From Pirellulales bacterium (GTDB lineage: Bacteria > Planctomycetota > Planctomycetia > Pirellulales > JACPPG01), in the NCBI GenBank assembly GCA_036499395.1, contig DASYDW010000122.1, positions 186,001 through 250,000 of the forward strand: a DNA stretch of 64,000 nucleotides, in the 5' to 3' direction. Positions 27,542 to 36,445 of this stretch are shown here, one piece after another (position 1 is the stretch's first letter; the number at the start of each line of letters is the position of its first letter). The notes beneath the pieces were generated by a model. It saw only the letters and a list, made by a program, of their open reading frames with translations. It was not told the origin of the DNA and ran no database searches. The position numbers and the translations under genes are program-made.

Positions 27542-27753
27542 CCGAATGGGGAGACCTGTCTCTGTTCGAGACCCGCGTCACCGCGCAGCGATCAAGGAGT
27601 TCTTCTTTATTCCGCAAGCTCGCAGCGCAGGGAAGAGGTGCGCAACATCTGCGGGCGACACGAGTTGCGAAATCGCGCGTATCCGAGGGCCGCTTGACCC
27701 CCCCGCCCGCCCACCCTAATATCCAGAGACACCTAATACTTGGTCGGCTTGGG

Positions 27754-28413
27754 ATGGCTAATATGGCGGACGCGACCGATTCGGTTTTCGAATCATTGAC
27801 GGCGGAACTTGACGAAGGCGCCGCAAATCAAGAAACAGGCGCCGGCCACGTGGATCAGGCTCGCATTCGCCGGGCGGTTCGCGAAATCCTGGCTGCCGTC
27901 GGCGAAGACCCCGACCGCGAAGGACTACGCGAAACCCCGGCCCGCGTCGCGCGGATGTACGCCGAGCTTTTCAGCGGCCTGCATGACGACGCCCGGCACC
28001 ATTTGAAGAAGTTCTTTACCGAAAAGTACGACGAAGTCGTGCTGGTCAAGGACATCAGCTTCAATAGCATGTGCGAGCATCACATGCTCCCCTTCATGGG
28101 CACGGCGCATGTTGGGTATCTACCAAACGGACGCGTGGTGGGGCTCAGCAAGATCGCCCGTGTGATCGAAGTCGTGTCGCGCCGCCCGCAAGTGCAGGAG
28201 CGAATGACCGAAACTATCGCCGATTTATTGGTCGAGGAATTGCAGGCCAAGGGAGTGGCGGTCGTGATCGAGGCGTCGCACTCGTGCATGACGATCCGCG
28301 GTGTGCGCAAGCCCGGCAGCGTGTGTGTGACCTCGGCCATGCGTGGCGTGTTCCGCTCGAACCTGTCGAGCCGCTCGGAAATCATGAATTTGATATACGG
28401 CGACCGGCGCTGA
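27754..28413 (+). CDS. folE: GTP cyclohydrolase I
   Basis: A 219-residue protein that opens the GTP imidazole ring to form 7,8-dihydroneopterin triphosphate, the first step to tetrahydrofolate. Zinc ligands are Cys107 and His110 in SMCEHHMLPF and Cys178 in SHSCMTIRGV. GREGLRETPARVARMY-type sequence at 57-69 and GLSKIARVIEVVSRRPQVQER at 130-150 are the FolE signatures. The N-terminal 35 residues are poorly conserved. Two ATG codons (27754, 27763) are possible; neither has a strong ribosome binding site. The frame is open back to 27694. Confidence 0.95.
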   Translation: MANMADATDSVFESLTAELDEGAANQETGAGHVDQARIRRAVREILAAVGEDPDREGLRETPARVARMYAELFSGLHDDARHHLKKFFTEKYDEVVLVKDISFNSMCEHHMLPFMGTAHVGYLPNGRVVGLSKIARVIEVVSRRPQVQERMTETIADLLVEELQAKGVAVVIEASHSCMTIRGVRKPGSVCVTSAMRGVFRSNLSSRSEIMNLIYGDRR

Positions 28414-28539
28414 GGTCAACCGACAATCGCGCAACATTTCCTCACGCATGCTTGAGCGATCGTGACGCAGCCGTTGCTGGTTAGGGCAACGGTACTCCGA
28501 TCCCCGCATCCCGCCGCCAAGAATTGAAGGCCCCGCCCC

Positions 28540-29295
28540 GTGGCTATTCTGATCCAATTCATCCTTCGCCTTTCCTTTGGCATGGCTGCCGCGATGACGC
28601 TGGTGCCGCCGCGCGATGTGACGAGCGGTTACTATCGCAACAATCTCTACGTGCTGCTGGGCTTGAACTCATTGGCCGCGCTGGCGCTGGGCACGGCCGA
28701 ACATTCGTTAGCCGCGGCGTCGTCCGCGATCGCGGCGGCAATACTCAGCTACTTCGGAGCCGTGGCGTGGCTCTATGAGCGTCCGACGCTCGGATTGGGA
28801 TTTCTCGGCGCGATCGCCGTGACGGATTTAGCCGCGGCCTGGGGCGCTACGTCCGCGACCAGCGCGTCATCCGCGACTTGGTTGCTTGCTGGGCTCGATC
28901 CAGCCTCGGGTGGTTTGGTGCTCGGAACGACCATGGCCGCGATGCTATTGGGACATTGGTACCTGAATGCACCGGGCATGCCGCTCGCGCCACTGGTGCG
29001 TCTGATTGGCCTGTTGGGCGTGGCCGTGATACTGCGCGTGATTGTGTGCGGGGCAGGGTTGGGCTTGGAAATTGATGCGGCCGGCCGGCCCGATGTGACC
29101 GAAACGATTTTCCTGGGAATGCGCTGGATCGGAGGGCTTGTCGGGACGGCGATCCTGGCCGTCATGGCCTGGCAGACCTTGAAAATCCCCAATACGCAGA
29201 GCGCGACCGGAATTCTTTACGTCGCCGTGATTACGACGTTCCTCGGCGAATTGGCTTCAGGGCTACTGTCGGCCCAGGCAACCTATCCTTTATGA
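28540..29295 (+). CDS. polytopic membrane protein of unknown function
   Basis: A 251-residue protein starting at GTG with GAAGG about 9 nt upstream. It has about seven hydrophobic segments, near 5-20, 36-50, 58-75, 85-100, 125-140, 153-172, 195-208 and 220-240. The first loop contains LVPPRDVTSGYYRNN and a later loop LGHWYLNAPGMPLAP. No family is recognised with confidence; the polar GHWYLN motif in a transmembrane context is seen in planctomycete membrane proteins. It follows folE by 126 nt and precedes a zinc-ribbon membrane gene by 57 nt on the same strand. Confidence 0.75.
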   Translation: MAILIQFILRLSFGMAAAMTLVPPRDVTSGYYRNNLYVLLGLNSLAALALGTAEHSLAAASSAIAAAILSYFGAVAWLYERPTLGLGFLGAIAVTDLAAAWGATSATSASSATWLLAGLDPASGGLVLGTTMAAMLLGHWYLNAPGMPLAPLVRLIGLLGVAVILRVIVCGAGLGLEIDAAGRPDVTETIFLGMRWIGGLVGTAILAVMAWQTLKIPNTQSATGILYVAVITTFLGELASGLLSAQATYPL

Positions 29296-29352
29296 TAAAG
29301 GCTTGACCGGCCGCGTCCGGTCGATCGTTGTTTGACTTGAGTTTGTCGACCT

Positions 29353-29868
29353 ATGAACGTCACGTTCGCCTGCCCACGTTGTGATAAGACCGCCCAGGCA
29401 GCCATTGCCGTCGATGGTCCCTCGATTGCCTGCTCGCATTGCCAAGCCGTGTTGCCGACACCCCCGGGCGCCTGGTCCGGCCAGGACCTGACGCGATGCC
29501 TGGTCTGCGGCAGCCATGACCTGTTCGTTCGCAAGGATTTCCCTCACCGGCTCGGGCTAGCGATTGTCGTCGGTGGTTTTGCGCTGAGTTGCGTGACCTG
29601 GTATTTTTATTGGACCTATCTGACGTTCGCCGTGCTATTTACAACCGCGCTGGTGGACATGGTGTTATTTTTTGTCGTGGGGGATAGCCTGGTTTGCTAT
29701 CGATGCCAGGCCGAATATCGGCGGCTGCCCTCGATGGTCGAGCACGGGCCATTCAGCCTGGAAACGCACGAACGATATCGACAGCAGGCCGCGCGGCTGG
29801 GGCGCAACGTGCCCGCCGGGGTCGCGACGGGCGAAGCGGAAGCCGGCCACGACCAGTCGAACGGTTAG
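29353..29868 (+). CDS. membrane protein with two zinc-ribbon cysteine pairs at each end
   Basis: A 171-residue protein. Residues 7-33 contain CPRC and CSHC, a zinc ribbon. A second ribbon is split: CLVC at about 49-52 and CYRC at about 116-119, with two hydrophobic segments (about 67-108) between its halves. The C-terminal 50 residues are polar. This arrangement, with zinc knuckles flanking a membrane hairpin, should place both halves on the same (cytoplasmic) side. Not assigned to a known family. It may be cotranscribed with the preceding membrane gene. Confidence 0.75.
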   Translation: MNVTFACPRCDKTAQAAIAVDGPSIACSHCQAVLPTPPGAWSGQDLTRCLVCGSHDLFVRKDFPHRLGLAIVVGGFALSCVTWYFYWTYLTFAVLFTTALVDMVLFFVVGDSLVCYRCQAEYRRLPSMVEHGPFSLETHERYRQQAARLGRNVPAGVATGEAEAGHDQSNG

Positions 29869-30014
29869 TTGCGCGAGCGACCTGGACGATCGAGTGGCGC
29901 AAAAGGCAGGGCGCCGCTTATCGGCCGGCGCAGCGGCTTTGAAATCCCCTTCGAAAGCGGAAACTAAAATTCGCAATCGCCTGACGTGACGCTCGCCGTC
30001 GCCAATCGGTTTCC

Positions 30015-32987
30015 ATGGACGAACAGCGCACGAGAATTCAGGAAGACCTCCGCGGCCTAGTGGCTGGTGAAGTGCGCTGCGACGACGTCTTTCTGCAGCT
30101 TTATGCCAGTGATGCCAGCCTGTATCAGATCAAGCCGCTGGGGGTAATTCGCCCGCGCAGCACGGCTGACGTCGCGGCCTGCCTGCGGTACGCCCGCGAG
30201 AATGGCATCCCGGTCCACGCGCGGGGGGCCGGCACCGGATTGGCTGGCGAATCACTCGGACCTGGTTTGGTGATCGACTTTTCAAGGCATTTTCGCCGCA
30301 TTATTGGCATCGGCGCCGATTGGGCGCGCGTGCAGCCGGGCGTGGTTCACGAGCGGCTGAATGAAGAGCTGCGCGAAATTGGCCGCCACTTGGGCCCTGA
30401 TCCGGCGATGAGTCACGTCACGACGATGGGGAGCGTGGTGGCCATCGACGCCTCGGGCGCGCACTGGCTGAAGTACGGCTCGGCGCGCGACAACATCGAG
30501 CAATTGCGCATCCTGATGGCGGACGGAGCCGAGATGACGGTCGGACGCGAGCCGTTGGTCGCCGGCGCCAGTCACGATCCTGATCCGGCGAAACGTGATT
30601 TGCTGAATCAACTGGCCGAATTACTTTCGCGTCATGCCGATCTGATTCAATCGCATCAATCGAAGAGCTTGCTGAATCGCTCGGGGTACGAACTGGCGGG
30701 CGTCTTGAATGACGGGTATTTGGACATGCCGCGGCTACTGGCCGGGTCCGAAGGAACCTTGGCGCTGTTTTCGGAAATTACCGTGCGCACGCACCCGCTT
30801 CCCAAGCATGTCGGTACGGTGCTGTTCTTCTTCGACCTCTTAGAAAAGGCCGCGCGATCTGTTGAAGAAATCATGCCAGCAGGCCCCGTCGCTTGTGACA
30901 TCATGGATCGGCGCCATTTAAGCTTGGCGCGCGAAACCGACTCGCGCTATGCGGCTCTGATACCTGCCGAAGCCGAAGCATTGTTGTTGGTCGAACTCGA
31001 GGGGCAAGATGCCCAAGAGTTGCGCGAGCGAATGCGCCAGTTAACTGATCGCCTGCGGCGCCGCAAACGTTTGGCCTTTGATTCGCGATCGGCTTTCGGG
31101 CACGACGACATCGAACTCTCCTGGCGATTGGCGCAAAAGGTCGTGCCGACCCTTTATCGATTGAAGGGTTCGACTCAGGCGCTGCCGTTCGTCGAGGATA
31201 TCGCCATTCCGCCGGCAGCACTGTCGGCCTTCCTGGTCGAGATGCAGAATGTGTTGAAACGCCATCAAGTCACGGCGTCCCTGTTCGGCCATGCTGGGCA
31301 CGGGCAACTACATATTCGACCATTTCTCGACCTGGCCGATCCCGAGCACGTGCGTACGATGGCCTCCCTGGCGAGCGATCTGTACGAAGCGGTATTTCAA
31401 GTCGGCGGCACGATCAGCGGTGAACACGGCGACGGATTGAGCCGCACACAGTTCGTCGAGCGGCAGTACGGCGAACTGTATCCGGTATTGCGCGAGGTCA
31501 AGCGCATCTTCGACCCGCACAACGTCCTGAACCCGGGCAAGATCATTGGTGACGATCCCGACCTGATGACGCGCAGCCTGCGTCCGGCGGTGCTTCCTGC
31601 TCCGGCTCCGCCGCCGGCAGACGCCCTAGCGGCTGGCGAAGAGCCTGAAGAATTGATATCGCTCGAATTGAATTGGACGCCGACCGAGCTGATCAACGTC
31701 GCCACCAGTTGCAACGGCTGCGGCGCCTGTCGCGCGCAGGATGCCACGGTGCGTATGTGTCCGATCTTTCGTTTCGCGCCCAGCGAAGAAGCGTCGCCGC
31801 GGGCCAAGGCGAACCTAATCCGCGCAATCCTGACCGGCGAGATGTCGCCCCAGACGCTGGCGTCCGATTCGTTCAAGTCCGTCGCCGACTTGTGCGTCAA
31901 CTGTCAGATGTGTCGGCTGGAGTGCCCGGCCGGCGTGGATATTCCCAAGCTGATGATCGAAGCCAAGGCCAATTATGTTGCCATGAACGGGTTGCGCTTG
32001 GACGATTGGATCATGACTCGTCTTGAGACGGTCGGCGCCATCGGCGGACTATTGAGCCCGTTCACGAACTGGATCATTCGCAATCGCCAAGCGCGGTGGA
32101 TAGTGGAAAAGACGCTTGGCATTGCCCAGCGGCGGAAGCTACCGCGTTTCGCTTCTCGCAGCTTTCTGCGCCGCGCCGCGAGACGCCGCCTGACGCAACC
32201 GACGCGGCGCAGCGGCCGCAAGGTGCTGTATTTTGTCGACGTGTATGCCAACTATCACGACCCGCAATTGGCCGAGGCGCTCGTGGCCGTGATGGAGCAC
32301 AACGGAGTTCCGGTGTTCGCGCATCCCGAACAGCGCGCCAGCGGCATGGCGCTGGTGTCGCGCGGAGCGATCGACCCCGCACGCAAAATTGCCACGGTGA
32401 ACGTTCGCCTGCTGGCCGAGGCGATCCGGCAGGGCTACACGATCGTAACGGCCGAGCCGTCGGCGGCGCTGTGCCTGACGCGCGAATACCCGCTGCTGCT
32501 CGATGACGACGATACGCGGCTAGTAGCGGCCAACACATTCGAAGCCTGCCATTATCTGTGGCAGATGCACCAAACGGGGCAGTTGCAACTCGATTTTAAG
32601 CCCGTCAATGCCACGGTCGGCTATCACCAGCCGTGCCACATGAAGGCCTTGCAGGTGGGCTCGCCTGGCGAAAGCCTGCTGCGATTGATCCCCGGCCTGT
32701 CCGTCGAACGGGCCGAGCACGGCTGTTCAGGCATGGCCGGCACTTACGGACTGTCACGCAAGAATTACCGCAGCAGCTTGCGCGCCGGTTGGGAATTGAT
32801 TTCGGCGATGCGCAGCGGCAATTTTCAGGCCGGCACCACCGAATGCAGCGCATGTAAAATGCAGATGGAGCAAGGAACGTCCAAACCAACAATTCATCCG
32901 CTGAAGATCCTTGCCCTGGCCTATGGTGCCATGCCCGAGGCGGCCGCGCTGTTGACGGCGCGCGGCGAGGAACTGGTGGTCACATGA
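30015..32987 (+). CDS. FAD-linked oxidase fused to Fe-S oxidoreductase (GlcD-GlcF/YdiJ type)
   Basis: A 990-residue fusion. Residues 20-270 are the FAD-binding PCMH domain (IPVHARGAGTGLAGESLGPG), 280-520 the FAD-oxidase C-terminal domain (FGHAGHGQLHIRPFLDLAD; GGTISGEHGDGLSR). Then come two 4Fe-4S motifs, CNGCGACRAQ...CP at about 566 and CVNCQMCRLECP at about 626. The C-terminal third has CCG-type cysteine modules (YHQPCHMKAL near 870, GCSGMAG, ECSACKMQ near 944). The family oxidises D-2-hydroxyacids such as D-lactate or D-2-hydroxyglutarate and passes electrons to the membrane. Its stop overlaps the moaD start by 4 bp. Confidence 0.93.
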   Translation: MDEQRTRIQEDLRGLVAGEVRCDDVFLQLYASDASLYQIKPLGVIRPRSTADVAACLRYARENGIPVHARGAGTGLAGESLGPGLVIDFSRHFRRIIGIGADWARVQPGVVHERLNEELREIGRHLGPDPAMSHVTTMGSVVAIDASGAHWLKYGSARDNIEQLRILMADGAEMTVGREPLVAGASHDPDPAKRDLLNQLAELLSRHADLIQSHQSKSLLNRSGYELAGVLNDGYLDMPRLLAGSEGTLALFSEITVRTHPLPKHVGTVLFFFDLLEKAARSVEEIMPAGPVACDIMDRRHLSLARETDSRYAALIPAEAEALLLVELEGQDAQELRERMRQLTDRLRRRKRLAFDSRSAFGHDDIELSWRLAQKVVPTLYRLKGSTQALPFVEDIAIPPAALSAFLVEMQNVLKRHQVTASLFGHAGHGQLHIRPFLDLADPEHVRTMASLASDLYEAVFQVGGTISGEHGDGLSRTQFVERQYGELYPVLREVKRIFDPHNVLNPGKIIGDDPDLMTRSLRPAVLPAPAPPPADALAAGEEPEELISLELNWTPTELINVATSCNGCGACRAQDATVRMCPIFRFAPSEEASPRAKANLIRAILTGEMSPQTLASDSFKSVADLCVNCQMCRLECPAGVDIPKLMIEAKANYVAMNGLRLDDWIMTRLETVGAIGGLLSPFTNWIIRNRQARWIVEKTLGIAQRRKLPRFASRSFLRRAARRRLTQPTRRSGRKVLYFVDVYANYHDPQLAEALVAVMEHNGVPVFAHPEQRASGMALVSRGAIDPARKIATVNVRLLAEAIRQGYTIVTAEPSAALCLTREYPLLLDDDDTRLVAANTFEACHYLWQMHQTGQLQLDFKPVNATVGYHQPCHMKALQVGSPGESLLRLIPGLSVERAEHGCSGMAGTYGLSRKNYRSSLRAGWELISAMRSGNFQAGTTECSACKMQMEQGTSKPTIHPLKILALAYGAMPEAAALLTARGEELVVT

Positions 32988-33229
32988 CGGTGCGGGTGAA
33001 ATTATTTGCCGTGGCGCGCGAGCTGACAGGTCGGGACGTGCTCGAAATTACGGTTCCTGCCGGAGCCACGGTTGGCGGATTGCGCGCGGCGCTTGTCGTC
33101 GCGGCGCCCGAACTGGAAAAGGTGGCGCGACATGTCATGTTCGCGATCGGCACGGAGTATGCGGACGACGCGCAGCCGCTAGTCGAGGGAGTCGAAGTCG
33201 CGTGCATTCCTCCGGTGAGCGGAGGTTAG
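32984..33229 (+). CDS. moaD: molybdopterin synthase sulfur carrier subunit
   Basis: An 81-residue beta-grasp protein ending in the required Gly-Gly (PPVSGG), which is thiocarboxylated to donate sulfur for molybdopterin. VRVKLFAVARELTGRD is the typical MoaD start. The ATG overlaps the preceding stop as ATGA, so translation is coupled to the FAD/Fe-S oxidase. MoaE follows directly, as in many genomes. The acidic C-terminal half (EYADDAQPLVEGVEVACIPP) fits the family. Confidence 0.94.
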   Translation: MTVRVKLFAVARELTGRDVLEITVPAGATVGGLRAALVVAAPELEKVARHVMFAIGTEYADDAQPLVEGVEVACIPPVSGG

Positions 33230-33231
33230 CG

Positions 33232-33684
33232 ATGGTGGAATTAACGACCGGTCCGATCGACCCCGGGGCGCTACTGGCGCGCGTCAGTTCTAACGCGGCC
33301 GGCGCTGTGGTGCTATTTGTCGGAACCACGCGCGAGTTCACGGCCGGACGTCGTACCGCATCACTCGACTACGAGTGCTTTCCCGAAATGGCGCAGCAAA
33401 AGCTTGCCGAGCTCGAGGCCGAGGCGCGCCGACAATGGCCGCTCGTCGAATGCGCCGTCGTACATCGGCTAGGGCACGTCGGATTGGGAGAAGCGAGCGT
33501 CGCCGTGGCCGTCAGTGCGGCGCATCGGGACGCGGCGTTTGCCGCCGGTAAGTGGCTGATCGACACGCTGAAAGCGGTTGTGCCGATTTGGAAAAAGGAA
33601 AACTGGGCCGATGGCACCACCGAGTGGGTGCATCCCGGATTTACGCCCGGACGCGATCTTGAGCCTCGCGATTCCTCGCAGTAG
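33232..33684 (+). CDS. moaE: molybdopterin synthase catalytic subunit
   Basis: A 150-residue protein forming a heterotetramer with MoaD to convert cyclic pyranopterin monophosphate to molybdopterin. Recognised by GAVVLFVGTTREF, LDYECFPEMAQQKL, VVHRLGHVGLGEASVAVAVSAAHR, and VPIWKKENW with the catalytic Lys. GGAGG lies 6 nt before the ATG. It starts 2 nt after the moaD stop codon and precedes moaA in the operon. Confidence 0.95.
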   Translation: MVELTTGPIDPGALLARVSSNAAGAVVLFVGTTREFTAGRRTASLDYECFPEMAQQKLAELEAEARRQWPLVECAVVHRLGHVGLGEASVAVAVSAAHRDAAFAAGKWLIDTLKAVVPIWKKENWADGTTEWVHPGFTPGRDLEPRDSSQ

Positions 33685-33716
33685 GCGATCCGTTGCAATT
33701 GCGTGGCTATTGCGTG

Positions 33717-34772
33717 ATGATTGATCCTATGAGCATCGCGACCTCGAACATCCACCGAGCCGACGCCCCTCGCGGCGCCAAGGATCCGCTCGTCGATAGT
33801 TTCGGTCGCGTGCATAATAACTTGCGAATCAGCGTCACTGATCGCTGTAATATTCGCTGCTTCTATTGCATGCCGGCTGAGAACGTACAGTTCAAGCCAC
33901 GCCACGAGATTCTATCGTTCGAAGAAATCGTGCGCTTTGTGGGCGTCGTCGCCCGGCTGGGGGTCAACAAGGTGCGCCTGACGGGGGGCGAGCCCTTGGT
34001 GCGGCAGAACATCGACCGGTTGGTGGCAGCCCTGGCCGACATCCCCGGCATCGACGACATCGCACTGACAACCAATGGCATTTTGTTAGCCGATCACGCC
34101 CAGGCTTTACACGACGCTGGGCTGAAGCGATTGAACGTCAGCCTCGACGCGCTCGATGCCGAAACTTTTCGCCGCATCGCGCGGCGCGATGGGTTCGAAC
34201 GTATCTTGGACGGCCTGTTCGCAGCACAGCGGGCCGGATTTCATCACATCAAGCTTAACGCCGTGGCGATTCGTGGTATCACCGAGGCGCAAATCGTGCC
34301 CTTGGGCCGTTTCGCCCGACAGCATGGCTTCGAACTGCGTTTTATCGAGTTTATGCCTTTGGACGCGGACAACGCCTGGGATAATTCGCAGGTCTTATCC
34401 GGAAAAGAGATCCGGCATGTGCTCGAAAGCGCGATCGCGCCTTTGGAGCCACTGCCGGTCGTCGATCCCAGCCAACCGGCGACCGATTATCGATTTGTCG
34501 ATGGTGGTGGCACGGTCGGCTTTATCAATCCCGTGACGCAGCCGTTTTGCGGCGACTGCAACCGGCTGCGGCTGACCGCCGAAGGCCAGGTGCGAAACTG
34601 CCTGTTCTCAACGACCGAGTGGGACGCCCGGGCGTTGCTACGCCGAGGGGCGAGCGACACGGAACTGGCAGCGCTTGTCCGGGCAAGCGTTGGTGCGAAA
34701 AAAGCGGGACATGGCATCAACAGTGACGAATTCTTGAAGCCGCAGCGCGCCATGTATCAGATTGGCGGCTGA
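33717..34772 (+). CDS. moaA: GTP 3',8-cyclase
   Basis: About 351 residues. A radical SAM enzyme that rearranges GTP in the first step of molybdenum cofactor synthesis with MoaC. The N-terminal cluster motif CNIRCFYC spans 44-51. RLTGGEPLVRQN and TTNGILLADHA are typical. The C-terminal cluster is CGDCNRLRLTAEGQVRNC. The chain ends in Gly-Gly (YQIGG), needed for catalysis. ATG 33717 or 33729 are both possible; neither has a strong ribosome binding site. moaC is not in the window. Confidence 0.95.
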   Translation: MIDPMSIATSNIHRADAPRGAKDPLVDSFGRVHNNLRISVTDRCNIRCFYCMPAENVQFKPRHEILSFEEIVRFVGVVARLGVNKVRLTGGEPLVRQNIDRLVAALADIPGIDDIALTTNGILLADHAQALHDAGLKRLNVSLDALDAETFRRIARRDGFERILDGLFAAQRAGFHHIKLNAVAIRGITEAQIVPLGRFARQHGFELRFIEFMPLDADNAWDNSQVLSGKEIRHVLESAIAPLEPLPVVDPSQPATDYRFVDGGGTVGFINPVTQPFCGDCNRLRLTAEGQVRNCLFSTTEWDARALLRRGASDTELAALVRASVGAKKAGHGINSDEFLKPQRAMYQIGG

Positions 34773-34941
34773 GAATCTTTTATGTCTCACTTTTTCTTTC
34801 GGTGCCGCGGACGAAAAACGCCCGCAAATCGCAGCTAGCGATGCGGTCTGCTTGCAGAAGGGGCACCGGTTCGCGATTGACCCTGAAATCACGGGCGATC
34901 TACTATCGGGCTGCTTTTGGCCCCCCGTACCGGGATGACGC

Positions 34942-35517
34942 ATGAACCGCGTACATCGCATCGCTTGCGCCGCGTGGATGCTGACCGCTATCTCGGCATC
35001 AGTTTCGGGTTGTGCTGCGCTGAAAGCGACGCAGCAGCCGGGCAAGAAGGATTTGGGCGTGCTCAATCAGGGCATGCCACGCACGCATGTGATCGCAGAG
35101 CTTGGAGCGCCCATCTGGAGCGATGAACGTGACGGCGACATCGTGGACGTCTTCGCCTTCAAGCAGGGATACAGTAAGGGAGTGAAGGCGGGACGAGCCT
35201 TGATCCACGGGGCGGCAGACGTCGCCACGTTCGGCTTGTGGGAAGTTGTCGGCATTCCGGCCGAATCACTGGCGGACGGAACCGATGTTCGTGTTGAAGT
35301 CCACTACGACAAGCGGCAGATCGTGCGCACGATCGAAGTCATTAAGGGGGACAAAGTCTTCGAACAACCTAAGCTCGTCGCCTGGTGGCAACGACAGAGA
35401 GCCACAAAACCTCATGAGCAAGCCCCGGCGGTTTCGGTCGCCGACGCCGAAGCGGTCGAGGCCGATGTCAACACGCCGGAATCAATCGTCGCGGACGATC
35501 TGCCGCAGCGCCGCTAG
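34942..35517 (+). CDS. BamE/SmpA-like lipoprotein, uncertain
   Basis: A 191-residue protein with a lipoprotein signal ending VSGC (Cys24). Residues 38-66 ([22 protein letters not shown]) look like the start of a SmpA/OmlA (BamE) fold, which commonly reads L..G.t...V...LG.P. Then come [23 protein letters not shown], a helical insertion, and VEVHYDKR. The C-terminal 45 residues are acidic and probably disordered. A role in outer-membrane maintenance is possible, but the family call rests on this short motif only. Confidence 0.7.
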   Translation: MNRVHRIACAAWMLTAISASVSGCAALKATQQPGKKDLGVLNQGMPRTHVIAELGAPIWSDERDGDIVDVFAFKQGYSKGVKAGRALIHGAADVATFGLWEVVGIPAESLADGTDVRVEVHYDKRQIVRTIEVIKGDKVFEQPKLVAWWQRQRATKPHEQAPAVSVADAEAVEADVNTPESIVADDLPQRR

Positions 35518-35675
35518 CTGTGACGGCGTCCTCTTGGCCGATGACTTCGCAAGCCAGTTCGTCTTGCAGCTTTAAGAGGCTGCGGCAACAATGCTCGCCC
35601 AATTGTTGGCGGTGCGCGCGAATGCCGCGTTGCCAGGTCGATAAGTCGATCGAGAAACTTCTACGGGAGATGGTG

Positions 35676-36296
35676 ATGAAATACCGTTTCGCAGTGCTCA
35701 CGCTACTCGGGTTCGCCTTCGCACCATCGATCATGCAAGCTCAGCAACTGCAGCAGCGTCAACAGTTTCAGCCACAGCAACAACCACAGCAGCAGCAACT
35801 CCGGCCGTTGCCCCGTGTCTTTTTCGACGTTACGGCCGACGGCCGCAAATTGGGCCGTATCGTGATCGAATTGCGCCCTGACGTGGTGCCGAAGACGGCC
35901 GAGAACTTTCGCGCCTTATGCACTGGCGAACGCGGCTACGGTTACAAGATGTCGAAGTTCCATCGCGTGATCCCCGGCTTTATGGCCCAAGGGGGCGATA
36001 TCACCAATGGCGACGGCACCGGCGGTAAGTCGATTTACGGCGGAAAGTTTCCCGACGAGAATTTCGCTCTCAAGCACACCGGCCCTGGAATCCTCAGCAT
36101 GGCCAACTCGGGTGCGAACACGAATAATTCCCAGTTTTTCATGTGTACCGAGAAAACACCCTGGCTCGACGGCAAGCACGTCGTCTTCGGTCGGGTCGTC
36201 GAAGGATTCGACGTTCTGCAAAGAATCGAAAGCCTGGGCTCGGAGTCGGGCGACACTGCGGCGCGGATTGTCATTCAGGATTGTGGGCAGTTGTAG
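35676..36296 (+). CDS. exported cyclophilin-type peptidyl-prolyl isomerase
   Basis: A 206-residue protein starting at the ATG with GGGAG 6 nt upstream. A signal peptide (about 1-22) is followed by a glutamine-rich spacer (about 23-42, with QQ runs), then the cyclophilin domain. [52 protein letters not shown], and [15 protein letters not shown] are the family blocks, including the catalytic Arg in FHRVIPGFM and the Gln of QFF. It speeds proline isomerisation in the periplasm. Confidence 0.94.
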   Translation: MKYRFAVLTLLGFAFAPSIMQAQQLQQRQQFQPQQQPQQQQLRPLPRVFFDVTADGRKLGRIVIELRPDVVPKTAENFRALCTGERGYGYKMSKFHRVIPGFMAQGGDITNGDGTGGKSIYGGKFPDENFALKHTGPGILSMANSGANTNNSQFFMCTEKTPWLDGKHVVFGRVVEGFDVLQRIESLGSESGDTAARIVIQDCGQL

Positions 36297-36445
36297 AGCG
36301 CGAACTCCTGGCCATCTGCCTGGCCAGCGGTTCGAGGCCCCACGGTTGACCGGCACCATTTAAGCGGGTTAGCCTGACGGCAAGCCAGCGCGCACGGATT
36401 CGGTACTTGCGCTGAGTCATCTCCGCCCCTGCCGAGGAATCGCAC

